Positions 39,944 to 50,705 of a DNA stretch of 64,000 bases are shown one piece after another (position 1 is the first letter of the stretch; every line of letters begins with the position of its first letter). The position numbers and the translations under genes are program-made. The notes below the pieces were generated by a model, which saw only the letters and a program-made list of their open reading frames with translations, did no database searches and was not told where the DNA came from. The stretch is taken from positions 1,116,001 through 1,180,000 of the forward strand of contig OZ345352.1 in assembly GCA_977006965.1 (NCBI GenBank), written 5' to 3'. This DNA is from Phymatolithon calcareum. Its lineage: Eukaryota > Rhodophyta > Florideophyceae > Hapalidiales.

Positions 39944-41547
39944 TTGCTCAGTCTCCGTCACATGCAACAATGCAGCAGTATTCTGTACAGGGCAGCGTAC
40001 GACACAGTTCCACGAAAGTACTTGCAAGAGCGAATGAGAGTTGTTCTACCACAAGACCTATGCGAGATGATCGAGACTTTCCTGACACCGTCCTGGGTAT
40101 CAACGATTGGCGATCCCCAGCAAAAGTGGTTTCTAATCGACAGGGGAGTACCTCAGGGATCCCCGCTGAGCCCAAGTTTGTATAATCTATTCATGGACGA
40201 ATTCGCAGAAAGAATAAGCCAAGTTCCAAGGGATGTTGCCGACGTGGCAGCAGTTCTTTTCGCGGACGACGTGCTCCTAACGGCAAAATCACCAGTCGGA
40301 CTACAGAGACTGTTAAATATTTCTTCGCAATGGGCAAGAGATAGACAAATGAGGTGGAACACGAAAGCCTGGAAGAGCGAAGTTCTTCTCTCCGAAGGCA
40401 CAAGATCACCCACATTCAAGCTTTCTGGGAAAACGCTGACAAAAGTCAAAGAAGTCCCATAGCTTGGCATATCACTCAGCAGTGAGGGAGTTACCGACAA
40501 GAAAATGCTTGAACGCATCCGACAGGCCAAGATAGCAGTGTATCAGCTGAGATCCCTTGGTGTAACAGCCCGGGGACTCAGCCCCTTAAAAGCAATCAAG
40601 ATGTACAAGGCCTTGATACAGCCAAGATGGGAATATGCCATGCACCTGACGCCATGGACGACAAGAGTTCAAACAGCTATTGCAGACGTGGAGAAGACGT
40701 TTTTTGGACAAGTATTTGGTCCAATCGCAAAAAATCGAACCGCGAGACTTCGTCTTCTCTGCCGCATACATAATGCGGAAGAGAGAAGACTAGTTCTAGC
40801 GTTATGAATGCTTGAACGAGCCAGAACAAGGAAAATGGGCTTGCTCGCAGTCCCAAGAGAGGAAAGAGATGTTGAGGAATTGCAATGGGTGTGTCGTGAC
40901 ATATCATCAATGTTACATCACGACCTATTCGAGACGGCACGAACCTATCTTAAGCAGCGAGTTTCAGCAAAATCGTTGAGGGACATGCTCTTTAAAGACG
41001 AAGGAGAAGGCTTGGAGGCGAGCAGAAAGAGGAATATTCTTTATGATATTCCCGGGTCTACTCCCGCCATCATCAGACTACCGAAAGCACGTCACCGCCA
41101 ATTGGCGATTAAATGGGCATTCGGACGTTTTCCCCCATTGAGTACCACACTTCTGGAAGACAAATTCGATGAAATCGTACCAACTCTCATGAACAAGCTC
41201 GAAGTGAACCTTCAAAGATATCGACTAACAGAAGAGGAGACTAGTGAGACTGAAAAGGCACTTGACAAAGTACTATTCCTCACAATCGTCTTTTATGACG
41301 ACATGGAATAGACCAAGACAAAATAGAACGGCGACGCTGAGTTTCCTACGAACAGGACAAGTGGACTCTAAGCTTTTTCCTCCACGTTCTCTGGAGGAGG
41401 GTTTTTGCAGCTAGGGCTACGACGATAGCAACGAGCTTTTGCGGGCTTTAACGGAGCTACCAAGGTAGTAGCATCTGAAACGCATCTCCCTTACAGTCTT
41501 ATGAGTGTTTCTGAGGGCGTTTAATAAATTCAAAATTCAAAAAAAAG
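39944..41547 (+). mobile_element. Non-LTR family A copy 2
   Basis: A 5'-truncated plus-strand element ending in TTCAAAATTCAAAAAAA at 41,547. It includes the RT palm region lost from copy 1. Confidence 0.86.
39976..41311 (+). pseudogene. Family A copy 2 reverse transcriptase
   Basis: The frame shows AAYDTVPRKYLQERM, then DRGVPQGSPLSPSLYN and LFADDVLLTAKS, then the thumb and C-terminus ending YDDME. TAG at 40,460-40,462 (copy 1 has TAC) and TGA at 40,804-40,806 (copy 1 has CGA) break it. Copy 1 does not share either stop, and this copy does not share copy 1's stop, so the mutations arose after duplication. Confidence 0.87.
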
Positions 41548-41569
41548 TATTCTGTTCAGCACATACTGT

Positions 41570-41833
41570 TTAACGTGGTGTGCATCCGGTCCCCAGCAGC
41601 TGTAAGTTAAAACCGAAACTGCCTTTCCCGACACTATAAACAACGGGAGCTCTGTCAATCTCTCCATCTTGTTTGCGGAACAATTGCGCTCTAACTGAAC
41701 GAACCACTTTGCTAACACTCTCGGCACAAGACATAACACGCACTGCATGATTTGCACCTACATCTACAACAACGGTCACAAGCGACGACGCGCACACCCT
41801 CGTGAACGAATACATCCAGGTATTCACTTGCAT
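41570..41833 (-). CDS. Unassigned short ORF, doubtful
   Basis: An 87-residue frame starting at ATG 41,833 (MQVNTWMYSFTRVCASSLVT) and running toward the family A tail. It is not repeated elsewhere in the window and matches no family I know. It could be the end of a decayed gene or chance. It is divergent from the GTPase gene 400 bp away. Confidence 0.2.
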   Translation of the reverse strand: MQVNTWMYSFTRVCASSLVTVVVDVGANHAVRVMSCAESVSKVVRSVRAQLFRKQDGEIDRAPVVYSVGKGSFGFNLQLLGTGCTPR

Positions 41834-42229
41834 TCAACGTGCACTGTCGGTGATACACACGCACCACTCAAGCGATGGTTGGCTTAGATGTAGACTCGTG
41901 CGACTGTTCTGCGCAGCGAGTTTCTGACACTGTCTTGGCACGCATATTCTAAACGATAGGCCAGTAGTCATGCGACAGATCCTCTTAGCAAAGCCTACTT
42001 AAGCACTACTTCTGATTCACTCCAGTAAACTGAAGCACGCATTTCCAAGACATCACACATTCCACAAAAGTTCAGAATATACCCACCGGTATTCTGAGCA
42101 GCGTGGAAGTGGTGGGATTTGCCCAAGACCCTCATCAAGCGCGTTTCTACGACAAGCTCACGTCAAGAGCTGAAAGTTCCAGGATCCACTCCAAGTGCAA
42201 CCGCCACATCCACACACAGCCACACAGCC

Positions 42230-43103
42230 ATGACGTCGCAGGATGGCCCTCTCATGGGGCTCGCCGTTGTCGGTAACCCGGGTGCCGGGAAGAGCACCAT
42301 TCTGAACGGCATCGCTGGCAAGAGCGCGTTCAAGGCCGGGGTCGCGATCGGGACGGGGCTCACCACTGCTTTACAGCCCTATGAGAGCAACGATGTAATT
42401 CTCTTCGACACCCCTGGCCTTGCCGACATCCAGAAGAAGAAGGAGGCCGGCGAGCAGCTCGACCAGATGCTGATCAAAAAAGATGCCCATCAAGATTGCG
42501 TTCGTCGTGACACTCGAGCGTGGCCGTGTCAGGCCTGACGACGCAACGACGGTTGATCTTGTTCTCAGCGCAATCCAAAATGACACTAATAACAAGTTCG
42601 GCATCATTATCAACCAGGTCTCCCCGGGCGTGGCGAAGACGCTGACTGATAACCCGAAGCAGACCGCCGTGATGCGTGCCCAGCTCACCGGAAGTCGCCG
42701 GACCAGCTATTGGTGCACCGTTCTGGAGAATGATGAGCTTAAGGATGCTAAGAACGGCATGCTAGTGACTTCCGAGCTGACGAGGTTCTTTGCGTGTTTG
42801 CCGGAAACCAAGCCCCGCGAGGCTCACGTCGATCCCATTGATACTGCGGACCTCACAGAGAAGATGGAGGCGCAGGGCATTCGTATTCGCGAACTGGAAG
42901 AGGCGAATGAACAGGCTCTTCAGGGGATGATGGAGGAGATGCGTAAGGAGAAAGAGGAAGCTGGGGCTCGCGAGAAGAAGCTTAGGAATCATTTTGATAG
43001 TCTCAAGCTGACAAAGGAGATTGTTGAAGGCATTGTCGGGATTCTGAATGGGCCAATCGGCGTGCTCATTGAGGGCCAAATTGCCAAAGACTTGTTTAAA
43101 TGA
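42230..43103 (+). pseudogene. P-loop GTPase, single-base frameshift
   Basis: The ATG at 42,230 starts a G-domain: VVGNPGAGKST (P-loop, residues 13-23), a switch region, and LFDTPGL (G3, about 58-64). Frame 1 runs to 42,538. The continuation, from 42,483 in the +1 frame, has AFVVTLERGRVRPDD, FGIIINQVSP (a G4-like position lacking the usual NKxD), a coiled coil (ELEEANEQALQGMMEEMRKE) and a hydrophobic end (IVGILNGPIGVLI). The frames join at a run of six A (42,476-42,481); five A would restore one frame. Overall length about 290 residues resembles AIG1/IRG-like or septin-like GTPases. A polishing error, a recent pseudogene or ribosomal slippage are all possible. Confidence 0.75.
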
Positions 43104-43197
43104 TCTGGATGGAGCAACGTTTATGTTTTTCATTAGTCGGCAAAATGATGATGAAAAACAAAGGATATGCGGTAGACTGAATTGTGGACATCCCCTT

Positions 43198-43320
43198 TGA
43201 GATTCCTACTTAAATGAGAACGTAAGTGAAGGATTGTAGCGCAGCGAAAAGTCTCTCAGGTGCAATGATAATTGACAAAGGGAGCTTCAATTATACAGAA
43301 ATCCAATCCAATCCTGGGAT
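43198..43320 (+). mobile_element. Family C tail fragment
   Basis: AAAGTCTCTCAGGTGCAATG followed by GGAGCTTCAATTATACAGAA and ATCCAATCC is the plus-oriented 3' end of family C. Confidence 0.75.
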
Positions 43321-43439
43321 TCTTTGAAACCGAATCAACCATGGTAAAGCGAAATTTTCTGTTCTGATGCTGGAGTAAAAACACCCAGGGAAAGATTTTT
43401 GCATTTGTAATCACTGCGAGTGTCTCAAAAAAAGAAAGA

Positions 43440-43505
43440 ATTTTTTTAAAAAGTTACCAACACATCTGTTGACGCTTGGTGCAACTTTTTGAGAATTTGG
43501 CTTGA
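43440..43505 (-). mobile_element. T-type tail, minus
   Basis: AAAAGTTACCAACACATCTG and TTGACGCTTGGTGCAACTTT form the reverse complement of the T motif with its A-rich end (as T-poor AATTTTTTT on this strand). Confidence 0.65.
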
Positions 43506-45690
43506 TCCTGTCCCGGGAAATGCTTCGTAATGGGTGTTCCACAGTTCAGTGGTCTACAAAAACCCACCTCTAGTCCCCTGAGGAGCCTCGAGGGCAAGCG
43601 TCTCAATAAAAAAGTTTGGTTTATCTTTGAAGCAGGGCTCTCTCTGCCTTGCGATGCACTGTCTGATATGAGATCAGGATTGCGTCTTAAATAAGGGCGG
43701 AAGGGAGCAATTGCAAAAACGGGGCACTAATTGGCACTAGACTAATCGCATGTTGAGTGTTAGGCGGTGCCTGTAACTAATCCGTTGGTTCATCCTGGAA
43801 GCGTCGTTCAACATACTATGTTGAAGGTGTCGGTGATAGATTGAAAGGACCCAAACCTCCGTGATTTGTTTCTACAGTACATCGCGAATCGAAAGGAAGT
43901 CAGTCAGCAGATTACCAAAATATAGATAGGAGAAAGAATGCCATTGCAAGTATTTTGGAGAAAGCAGAGGGAAAACAATAGACATCTCTCTTTGTTACAC
44001 AAACGCTGATGGCAAAGGAAGAGATCTGCAACAAAAGCCCAATCGATTGGAACGCGCATTGCTTCGCAAACAGCACTATCGAAAAAATTGGACTGATCGA
44101 GATTGCAGCGATGGAGGCTGCGTTCATTTTGAGATACGACGACACCAGGGGCTAACCTTCCCCTGACGACACGTTTCTTGCCAGAATTTCTACGCTTCGA
44201 TAAGCGCATATCGCGTGATGGATTGCAATATTGCATGATAAGGCATCTATGTTTGGAAGCGTCATCGCCGACAAAAGGCATACTTGTAATGGCCGCGGAG
44301 AACATAGATATCGGAATCAGCGACGATGTCAGTGCGCCCTTCCACTTTGTGCCATGAGTTTCCGCCTGTGTATTTGTAATAGTTTCGTGCGCCGCGGGAT
44401 CGTGTGATGATGTCGCAAAACGGCAATGAACAGTTCAGAATAAAAGAAGACCTTAATGCCTTTCGCGAGCTCCGCATTGCAGAACCTCACGGAGGTCTAC
44501 GTGCCGTTCAAGACGGTTTTTGCACACCAGTTCAAAAGCACTGCTTTCTGCCCCAGAGAGGGAATAAGAATTCATTTCTATTATTAGTAGTAGTTGTCGT
44601 TGTGATCCGCTATGACCGCTGGTTGAGCGTAACTGGGACTGTGTATGGCGCGACGCCTGCACCGGCCACTGTTCTCCGTGTGCTCCCGAAGGAGCACTGA
44701 GCCGACCAACACTTGTTTTTTATCAGTGCACCTGTGCAAAGTGCGTATATTACTTGGAATCGAATTACTTTTTTATTCAAAAACTAGCAGAAGTTTCATT
44801 GGCGGCAATTAAAAATAATTTTCGCCCGTGTTTTCTTTGTGCGTAACTAAATTACAAGCGTTGTAAAATCTTAAAGAGCCTCTGTCGCGCGACAATTTTC
44901 TTTATTCATTGCTAAAAGTAGCGCGCTGTTTTCTTAATGTATCAAATAGAAAGGACACTAAAATTATTGTACTGTGAAAGGACAGAATCAAGGAAAAGGT
45001 AGAGGATTGCGTGGAATTGCGCCGCAAAGGGACAGCATACAGAATGCATGTCTGACGAAGCTAAAGAACGAAAGTAGAGTTAATGAACGCATCTGCTGAC
45101 GCTTGAACAAACCAGCACCCCTTGCTGTAAGCGAGAGCTCCAGGCTTCCCCCACTTGAAAAAGATCAATATGAATTAGCCTGCAGGAGCACGCGATTGAT
45201 GTCGCGGCAGACTGACTGCCGACACAACTGAAGCGCAAGTAGCGCAATTTGTATGCCTAACAAGCACCGTAGCTGCAGCTGCAAGTCACTGCAAACCCTG
45301 GATGTACCCCTCGGCCTGAATCAAGGAAGATAACTACAAAGACCAAATGTAGAATAGCCGGCAGTAAGTTTTACTTTGCTCAACTCGCCCCACGCGAGCT
45401 CCCCCCTCGTTCTCCAGCGCCTGCGGCTCCTCTCCTTTTTATCCTCCCACGATATCTTTTCAGATACGCAAGGTGCGACGCTGCGAACATTCTCCGCCTC
45501 TAAATTAGTCGCCACTGATTCTCGGCCACTTGTGACCACTTGTCTAGAGCCGGAGTACTAAAAGAATTGGATTCTGTTAAATCTCATTTCAAATAGGCGG
45601 GCATCTCCTTCTATGGATCCACATCCTCCGGATATACTACATAAGGTCATCCAAATCATAACGAAAGAAGTCCATCTCCCTTGGACTTTC
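43506..45690. other. Long intergenic region, no supported gene
   Basis: Minus-strand frames at 43,904-44,305 and 44,262-44,477 (with HKVEGRTDIVADSDIYVLRG) are the longest but match nothing I know and are not conserved elsewhere here. A minus T motif (CGCATCTGCTGACGCTTG) lies at 45,088-45,105. 44,700-45,000 is AT-rich. Confidence 0.4.
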
Positions 45691-46082
45691 ACAGTTATGA
45701 TCTTGACTTGGGCGATAGAACGCGCAAAGTTTAGAATACTCGTAATATAAGATTTATCACTACCTCCTTGCGCTACAAGCGGCAGTACTTGTGCGAAGCT
45801 GTTCGATCTACGCAAGCAACCCATTCCCTGCAATTTCGAGACATGATCGTAAGAGAAGCATGCGAATATCGTGAAGCACCCTGCTTTGCCCCTAGAGATC
45901 AGAGGCAGAAGCGTGGGACTTTCCTCATTGATATGGACACTACTCGCTGTTCCAGCTTTCAGTCCTCGTGGATTGTTAGACGGGTTGTATCAAGCTTCTA
46001 CAGTTGCGTTGTATTCTATTTCCTTATCGCCACTCAAACGTATTTCTCTGTCAAGAGTAAGGGTGCACCTTTTAATTTGTAA

Positions 46083-46312
46083 AAGAGATGCTGGAAATGG
46101 CAGTTGATACTTTTTTATTGCAATTTTTTTAAAGCCCCACAGTCATACGAATATACGGGCAAGGCTGGCAGTTGATACTGTCCAAAGAAAATGTCCGAAA
46201 TCAACTACTTAAATGAGATCGTAAGCGAAGGGTTGTAGCGTAACGAAAAGTCTCTCAGGTGCAATGATAATGGACAAAGGGAGTTTCAAATAAAGAGAAA
46301 TCCAATGCGTCA
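46083..46312 (+). mobile_element. Family C fragment with a 55-bp nested family B tip
   Basis: The plus-oriented C tail ends AATAAAGAGAAATCCAATG. Inside, 46,111-46,165 is the extreme 3' end of a B-like element, flanked by exact 13-bp TGGCAGTTGATAC at 46,098-46,110 and 46,166-46,178. Confidence 0.85.
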
Positions 46313-46408
46313 TCTTTATTCTCGTATGTTCCAAGATCATCCGCGAGTGCAGAATTTGAACTTATTGGCTACTGTATCATGCCAGCACAGCATGCACTTT
46401 CATTTCAC

Positions 46409-46768
46409 TCACGCACCATCATTGAAACAACTGTAGAACTTGCGAAGTTCGTTTTCAGTAATACAAACTTGAGCTCCTGGAAAAACTGTGTACTGAATTT
46501 CCATACCGCACTGGTTCATCTTGAAAAGTGCAGTAATCGGGTATTCCTGTAGAAGACAAGGAAGAGTCTTCAAAGTTTCCATCGAGCTGTAGCAAATCGT
46601 AGAGCCAGTGCACTGAATCTTGATATTGGATGCACACTTCTTGATAAGAGGAGGAATAAAGTCAGGCACGACGCTACATTTTTCCGCCACTGTGTCGCGT
46701 GGAGCCGCCGACGTAAAGGTAACAAAGGCAAGGGCAACGAACGTGATGACGAGGATTTTTGAAGCCAT
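46409..46768 (-). CDS. Small secreted eight-cysteine protein, copy 2
   Basis: A 119-residue minus-strand copy with the same signal peptide (MASKILVITFVALAF) and all eight cysteines as copy 1. Visible differences are conservative or single-residue, for example PPLIKK for PPRIKK and CFNDGA for CFDDGA. ATG at 46,768. The frame stays open further upstream into the solo LTR, but the ATG with signal peptide is the sensible start. An 838-bp solo LTR begins 48 bases upstream, so its expression may have changed. Confidence 0.83.
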   Translation of the reverse strand: MASKILVITFVALAFVTFTSAAPRDTVAEKCSVVPDFIPPLIKKCASNIKIQCTGSTICYSSMETLKTLPCLLQEYPITALFKMNQCGMEIQYTVFPGAQVCITENELRKFYSCFNDGA

Positions 46769-46815
46769 AGCGGTTGTGGCGGAAGAAGATGGCAAAAATG
46801 AGGTGGCACTATAAT

Positions 46816-47653
46816 TGTCGATTGAGACGGTCTTGAGTCCCAAACTGTAAATGCTCTGACTTCGATCCACGAGGACCGAAGGTGTTCCGGTAGAACTTGA
46901 GCGGTGAGACGAATAGCTACAGCTCCGCACGGGAAGAGCTGAAAAACAGTTGTAATGAAAAACAACAATTTACTTGCGATATCGTCTGTGTCTTCGAAAA
47001 CTAAAGACACGTTGGTACAGCTTGCTCCCTTTTACACCAGTCGGGCGCGAATCGTAAACTTGCGCGCGAACAGGTGCCACGGAACGGCTCGCGCAAGACC
47101 AGGAGCTTCGAATTAATGGCGTGTGTGAAGCGCGCGAAAGCGCGCCAAGCAAATCGGCCACACTTATTTCTGGTCTTAAGGACGATTCGCAGAACATAAA
47201 AAACAAGAACATAATCAGCAATAAAAACATTAACATATAGCTCGCGTGCGCAATTGCAATAATAAGTCATCCCGTTGCAATTGCCGCGTAAAATGAACGA
47301 AATTCCGTGACCGTTCCAAATCCAAACTTGCATGACAGGAACACGAAAGAGCGTCGCTAGTGCCGGCGCGCATGATTCAACGCCCGAATTCAGGGCGAAA
47401 GAAGCATCAGCGCCAAACACGCGCACATGACGCGCACACGACCATTCAGCTCCTTGAACTCAATGCGTAAACCGAACTGACAAGAAAAACCGCGACTTCT
47501 CGTTGTCCGCAGAACTTGGTCGGTCGTGAAAGTATCGCCTTGCGTCTGCGCGGGAATTCAAATACAGGTCACGCGAATCAAACAACTTGACAGGTGTACA
47601 ACAATGCTGTAATACGTATTGCAGCACACCCGATGAGTCCACCTTCATTGACA
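46816..47653. mobile_element. Solo LTR (838 bp) upstream of secreted gene copy 2
   Basis: It begins TGTCGATTGAGAC, ends TTCATTGACA (TGTC...GACA) and is flanked by the 5-bp duplication ATAAT at 46,811-46,815 and 47,654-47,658. The two sister genes have the empty site (ATTAT on the other strand at 5,224-5,228 and 50,299-50,303). No internal coding region, so probably LTR-LTR recombination. Confidence 0.82.
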
Positions 47654-48045
47654 ATAATGAGTGTGGGTCGTTTTCTGATTCGAGAATATACGAGCGGGGA
47701 GCCGCTTAAATGCACAAGTCGGGCAGATTCAAGATGCGCTCCTTTGAAATGCCTGCTGTATCCGCTGTGACAGAGAGCACAGCATTAAAGCAGTGTACAG
47801 TGCTTCGTTTCGGAGCAAAAAACCAAAGGAAAAAGTGGAGAAAATAATGCGCCCTTTACGACACGTACTTTCGCCAACAGAAATATGCCGTTGTTGCTGG
47901 CACGAGAATGTATGTCGAAATTGAGCAACTGGCAAGAATTTTACTCCTGAGATTGCAACCAATGGTAGAACTGAGAATGGAAACGTTCATTTGAAAGCCA
48001 GTACAGAGAATAATTATTAATTAGAAATCAAAGATAATAGAGGAT

Positions 48046-48290
48046 ATGGATGGATGGATTTCTGTTTAATTGAAGCTCCCTTTGTTAACTATCATTGCAC
48101 CTGAGAGACTTTTCGTTGCGCTGCAATCCTTCGCTTACGTTCTCATTTAAGTAGATGATTTTGGACATTTTCCTTGGAGAGCATCAACTGCCATTTCCAG
48201 TAGCTCTTTTTGAATATCGGAAAGTCGTTGTTTGGGCATTAAGTTTGAAATATCCTTGAGAGCTTCATCTAGTTCGGAATCATAGGGGAT
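48046..48290 (-). mobile_element. Family C tail in left palindrome arm
   Basis: Starts GGATGGATGGATTTCTGTTT and is mirrored at about 49,684-49,905 in the right arm, so this insertion predates the inverted duplication. Confidence 0.78.
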
Positions 48291-48487
48291 ATGTAATGTT
48301 TTATTTTAAATGCAAACCCGAGAAACGATAGCTCATTGTCACTAATCCTAAATATGTCCTTCTGTGTCACTGAAAAATTGATTAAATAAGACACACTTAG
48401 GTTCTTCGGCAAAAGTTTCGGAAAACTTTTCGAAATATCAATGCCGATCATGCGAATTGATTTACTCTACAACCTTATTAGACACTG

Positions 48488-48560
48488 TATTCAGAGATGC
48501 ATTCACTTTTAGCAATCGATATGTCATATCGATTGCTGAAAGTGAATGCATCTCTGAATA
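48488..48560. repeat. Hairpin H1
   Basis: Arms of 35 nt (48,488-48,522 and 48,526-48,560) with one mismatch and a 3-nt loop GTC; the tip is AATCGATATGTCATATCGAT. Confidence 0.92.
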
Positions 48561-48806
48561 CTGTCATTATTACGGCCGTATGATATAGAGAGCCTGCTGT
48601 TGGTGCGGCCACAGTCCATGCCTCTTCACTTGAAGAAAGCACTCCTCGATTCAGACACCCGAGAAATTGGGAAACAATAGCCAAGCAAGGAAATTATCGC
48701 GAGTGGTATCGACAAGAAGATGGTCGAGATGTGCGTTAACCACTGGTACTCTTTGTCATCTTACAGCAACGTAACTTCGCTGGATCTCAACTTTTCCTCG
48801 CGAGTG

Positions 48807-48846
48807 TTCTCTCCATATCACATTTTTAAATGTAATATGGAGAGAA
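48807..48846. repeat. Hairpin H2
   Basis: 19-nt arms (48,807-48,825 and 48,828-48,846), one mismatch, 2-nt loop; arm sequence TTCTCTCCATATCACATTT. Confidence 0.9.
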
Positions 48847-48943
48847 AAAAGAGAATTTTGGTAAAATGACCACCATGCACCGGTGCTGTTATGATTGGGG
48901 ACTTACTGTAATGCGGGGCAGATTGATATTGTAGGGTCTAAAA

Positions 48944-49140
48944 ATATATCCAATATTTATTGACCAGAGAAATACAGAGGGGCACGCACGGGCTCGGTGA
49001 CGAATTGGAGTAAATCTGAAGATTGACTCCATTTCCTTACTGAACCCCTGCGTTATCTTCCGCCATAGGGGGCGTCGTGCGCCTCAATGAAACGAAACTA
49101 TATTCGTAGAAATCTGACGTTTTGCTCTTTAGGACTGCAC
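48944..49140 (+). repeat. Repeat shared with window end
   Basis: AAAATATATCCAATATTTAT through TTTTGCTCTTTAGGACTGCAC is repeated at about 63,797-64,000 with few differences. Nature unknown; no ORF. Confidence 0.8.
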
Positions 49141-49164
49141 TCGCGTAACCTGGAATTCCAGCTG

Positions 49165-49204
49165 CATCTCTCTCCACTCATGTTAGCATGAGTGGAGAGA
49201 GATG
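49165..49204. repeat. Hairpin H3
   Basis: Perfect 18-nt arms CATCTCTCTCCACTCATG (49,165-49,182) and complement (49,187-49,204) with a 4-nt loop TTAG. Confidence 0.93.
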
Positions 49205-49329
49205 ACTTCAGGTCTGAATTTCGGTGGTAAAACGTCAGTCCATTTTGGAGTTCTTGTAGGAAATTTGAGGTTGTCTACCGGAAAAAGCATATCTGCAATG
49301 TCGGTGAGTGGCTTTATTGTAGGTAAGTA

Positions 49330-49405
49330 CTACAATCTGGTCGTTCACGTGGACTCGCGAACCGTGGAACGACCGCAGTTGCTTCGGGTTGAATTTCTTG
49401 GGTTA
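49330..49405 (+). repeat. Fragment shared with SINE body at 27.9 kb
   Basis: ACGTGGACTCGCG and GCAGTTGCTTCGGGT match the minus strand near 27,830-27,880. The two versions translate to similar peptides (VVHVDSRTVERPQLLRVE against VVHVDSRNVEPPQLLRVE). Confidence 0.65.
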
Positions 49406-50345
49406 AGTGAGCAGGGATGTGCAGCCAGTAGGGCTGAGAGTTGCGACTGGCCTTGGATGACATCCGTCGCCTGCTGTTGCTTGAGTAGCCAACAGCTTTA
49501 CAGGTCGGCCTTTTGAAGTCGTTTCCACAGCCGAGAGTTACAATTGGGGATAGAGCTCAAATTGCCCAAGTCGCTGGACTTCAAAAAGCGAATTCATAGT
49601 GGGCGCGTCTTTCGAAGACGTTTGCACAGCCGAGAGTTAATATAGATTTGCATTTAAAATAAAACATTACATATCCCCTATGATTCCGAACTAGATGAAG
49701 CTCTCAAGGATATTTCAAACTTAATGCCCAAACAACGACTTTCCGATATTCAAAAAGAGCTACTGGAAATGGCAGTTGTCCAAGGAAAATGTCCAAAATC
49801 ATCTACTTAAATGAGAACGTAAGCGAAGGATTGCAGCGCAACGAAAAGTCTCTCAGGTGCAATGATAGTTAACAAAGGGAGCTTCAATTAAACAGAAAAC
49901 CATACATCCATATGCTCTATTATCTTTGATTTCTAATTAATAACTATTCTCTGTACTAGCTTTCAAATGAACGTTTCCATTCTCAGTTCTACCATTGGTT
50001 GCAATCTCAGGAGTAAAATTCTTGCCAGTTGCTCAATTTCGAGATACATTCTCGTGCCAGCAACAAGGGTGTATTTCTGTTGGCGAAAGTACGTGTCGTA
50101 AATGGCGCATTATTTTCTCCACTTTTTCATTTGGTTTTTTGCTCCGAAACGAAGCACTGTACGCTGCTTTAATGCTGTGCTCTCTGTCACAGCGGATACA
50201 GCAGGTATTTCAAAGGAGCGCATCTTGAATCTGCCCGACTTGTGCATTTAAGCGGCTCCCCGATCTTATATTCTCGAATCAGAAAACGACCCACACTCAT
50301 TATAGTGCCACCTCATTTTTGCCATCTGCTTCCGCCACAACCGCT

Positions 50346-50705
50346 ATGGCTTCAAAAATGCTCGTCGTCACGTTCGTTGCCCTTGCCTTTGTTACCTTTA
50401 CGTCGGCGGCTCCACGCGACACAGTGGCGGAAAAATGTAGCGTCGTGCCTGACTTTATTCCTCCTCGTATCAAGAAGTGTGCATCCGATATCAAGATTGA
50501 GTGCACTGGCTCTACGATTTGCTACAGCTCCATGGAAACTTTGAAGACTCTTCCTTGTCTTCTACAGGAATACCCGATTACTGCACTTTTCAAGATGAAC
50601 CAGTGCGGTATGGAAATTCAGTACACAGTTTTTCCAGGAGCTCAAGTTTGTATTACTGAAAACGAACTTCGCAAGTTCTACAGTTGCTTCGATGATGGTG
50701 CGTGA
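50346..50705 (+). CDS. Small secreted eight-cysteine protein, copy 3
   Basis: A 119-residue copy: signal peptide MASKMLVVTFVALAFVTFTS, then the eight-cysteine mature part. It differs from copy 1 by ILVI to MLVV in the signal peptide and ASNIKIQ to ASDIKIE in the mature part. Upstream sequence (50,044-50,345) is as in copy 1. It lies in the right arm of palindrome 3 and, by the direct duplication, corresponds to the gene at 5,271. Nothing suggests loss of function. Confidence 0.85.
   Translation: MASKMLVVTFVALAFVTFTSAAPRDTVAEKCSVVPDFIPPRIKKCASDIKIECTGSTICYSSMETLKTLPCLLQEYPITALFKMNQCGMEIQYTVFPGAQVCITENELRKFYSCFDDGA

Noticed and set aside
42476-42482. Canonical -1 ribosomal frameshift site (AAAAAAG)
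   Set aside because: The downstream frame is +1, not -1, relative to the upstream one, so the heptamer would shift the wrong way.
43904-44477. Two overlapping minus-strand ORFs as a gene with an intron
   Set aside because: No recognisable domain, no conserved copy and no convincing splice sites linking them.
46769-46930. In-frame N-terminal extension of secreted gene copy 2 into the solo LTR
   Set aside because: The sister genes share the ATG at the signal peptide, and the extension is LTR sequence absent from them.
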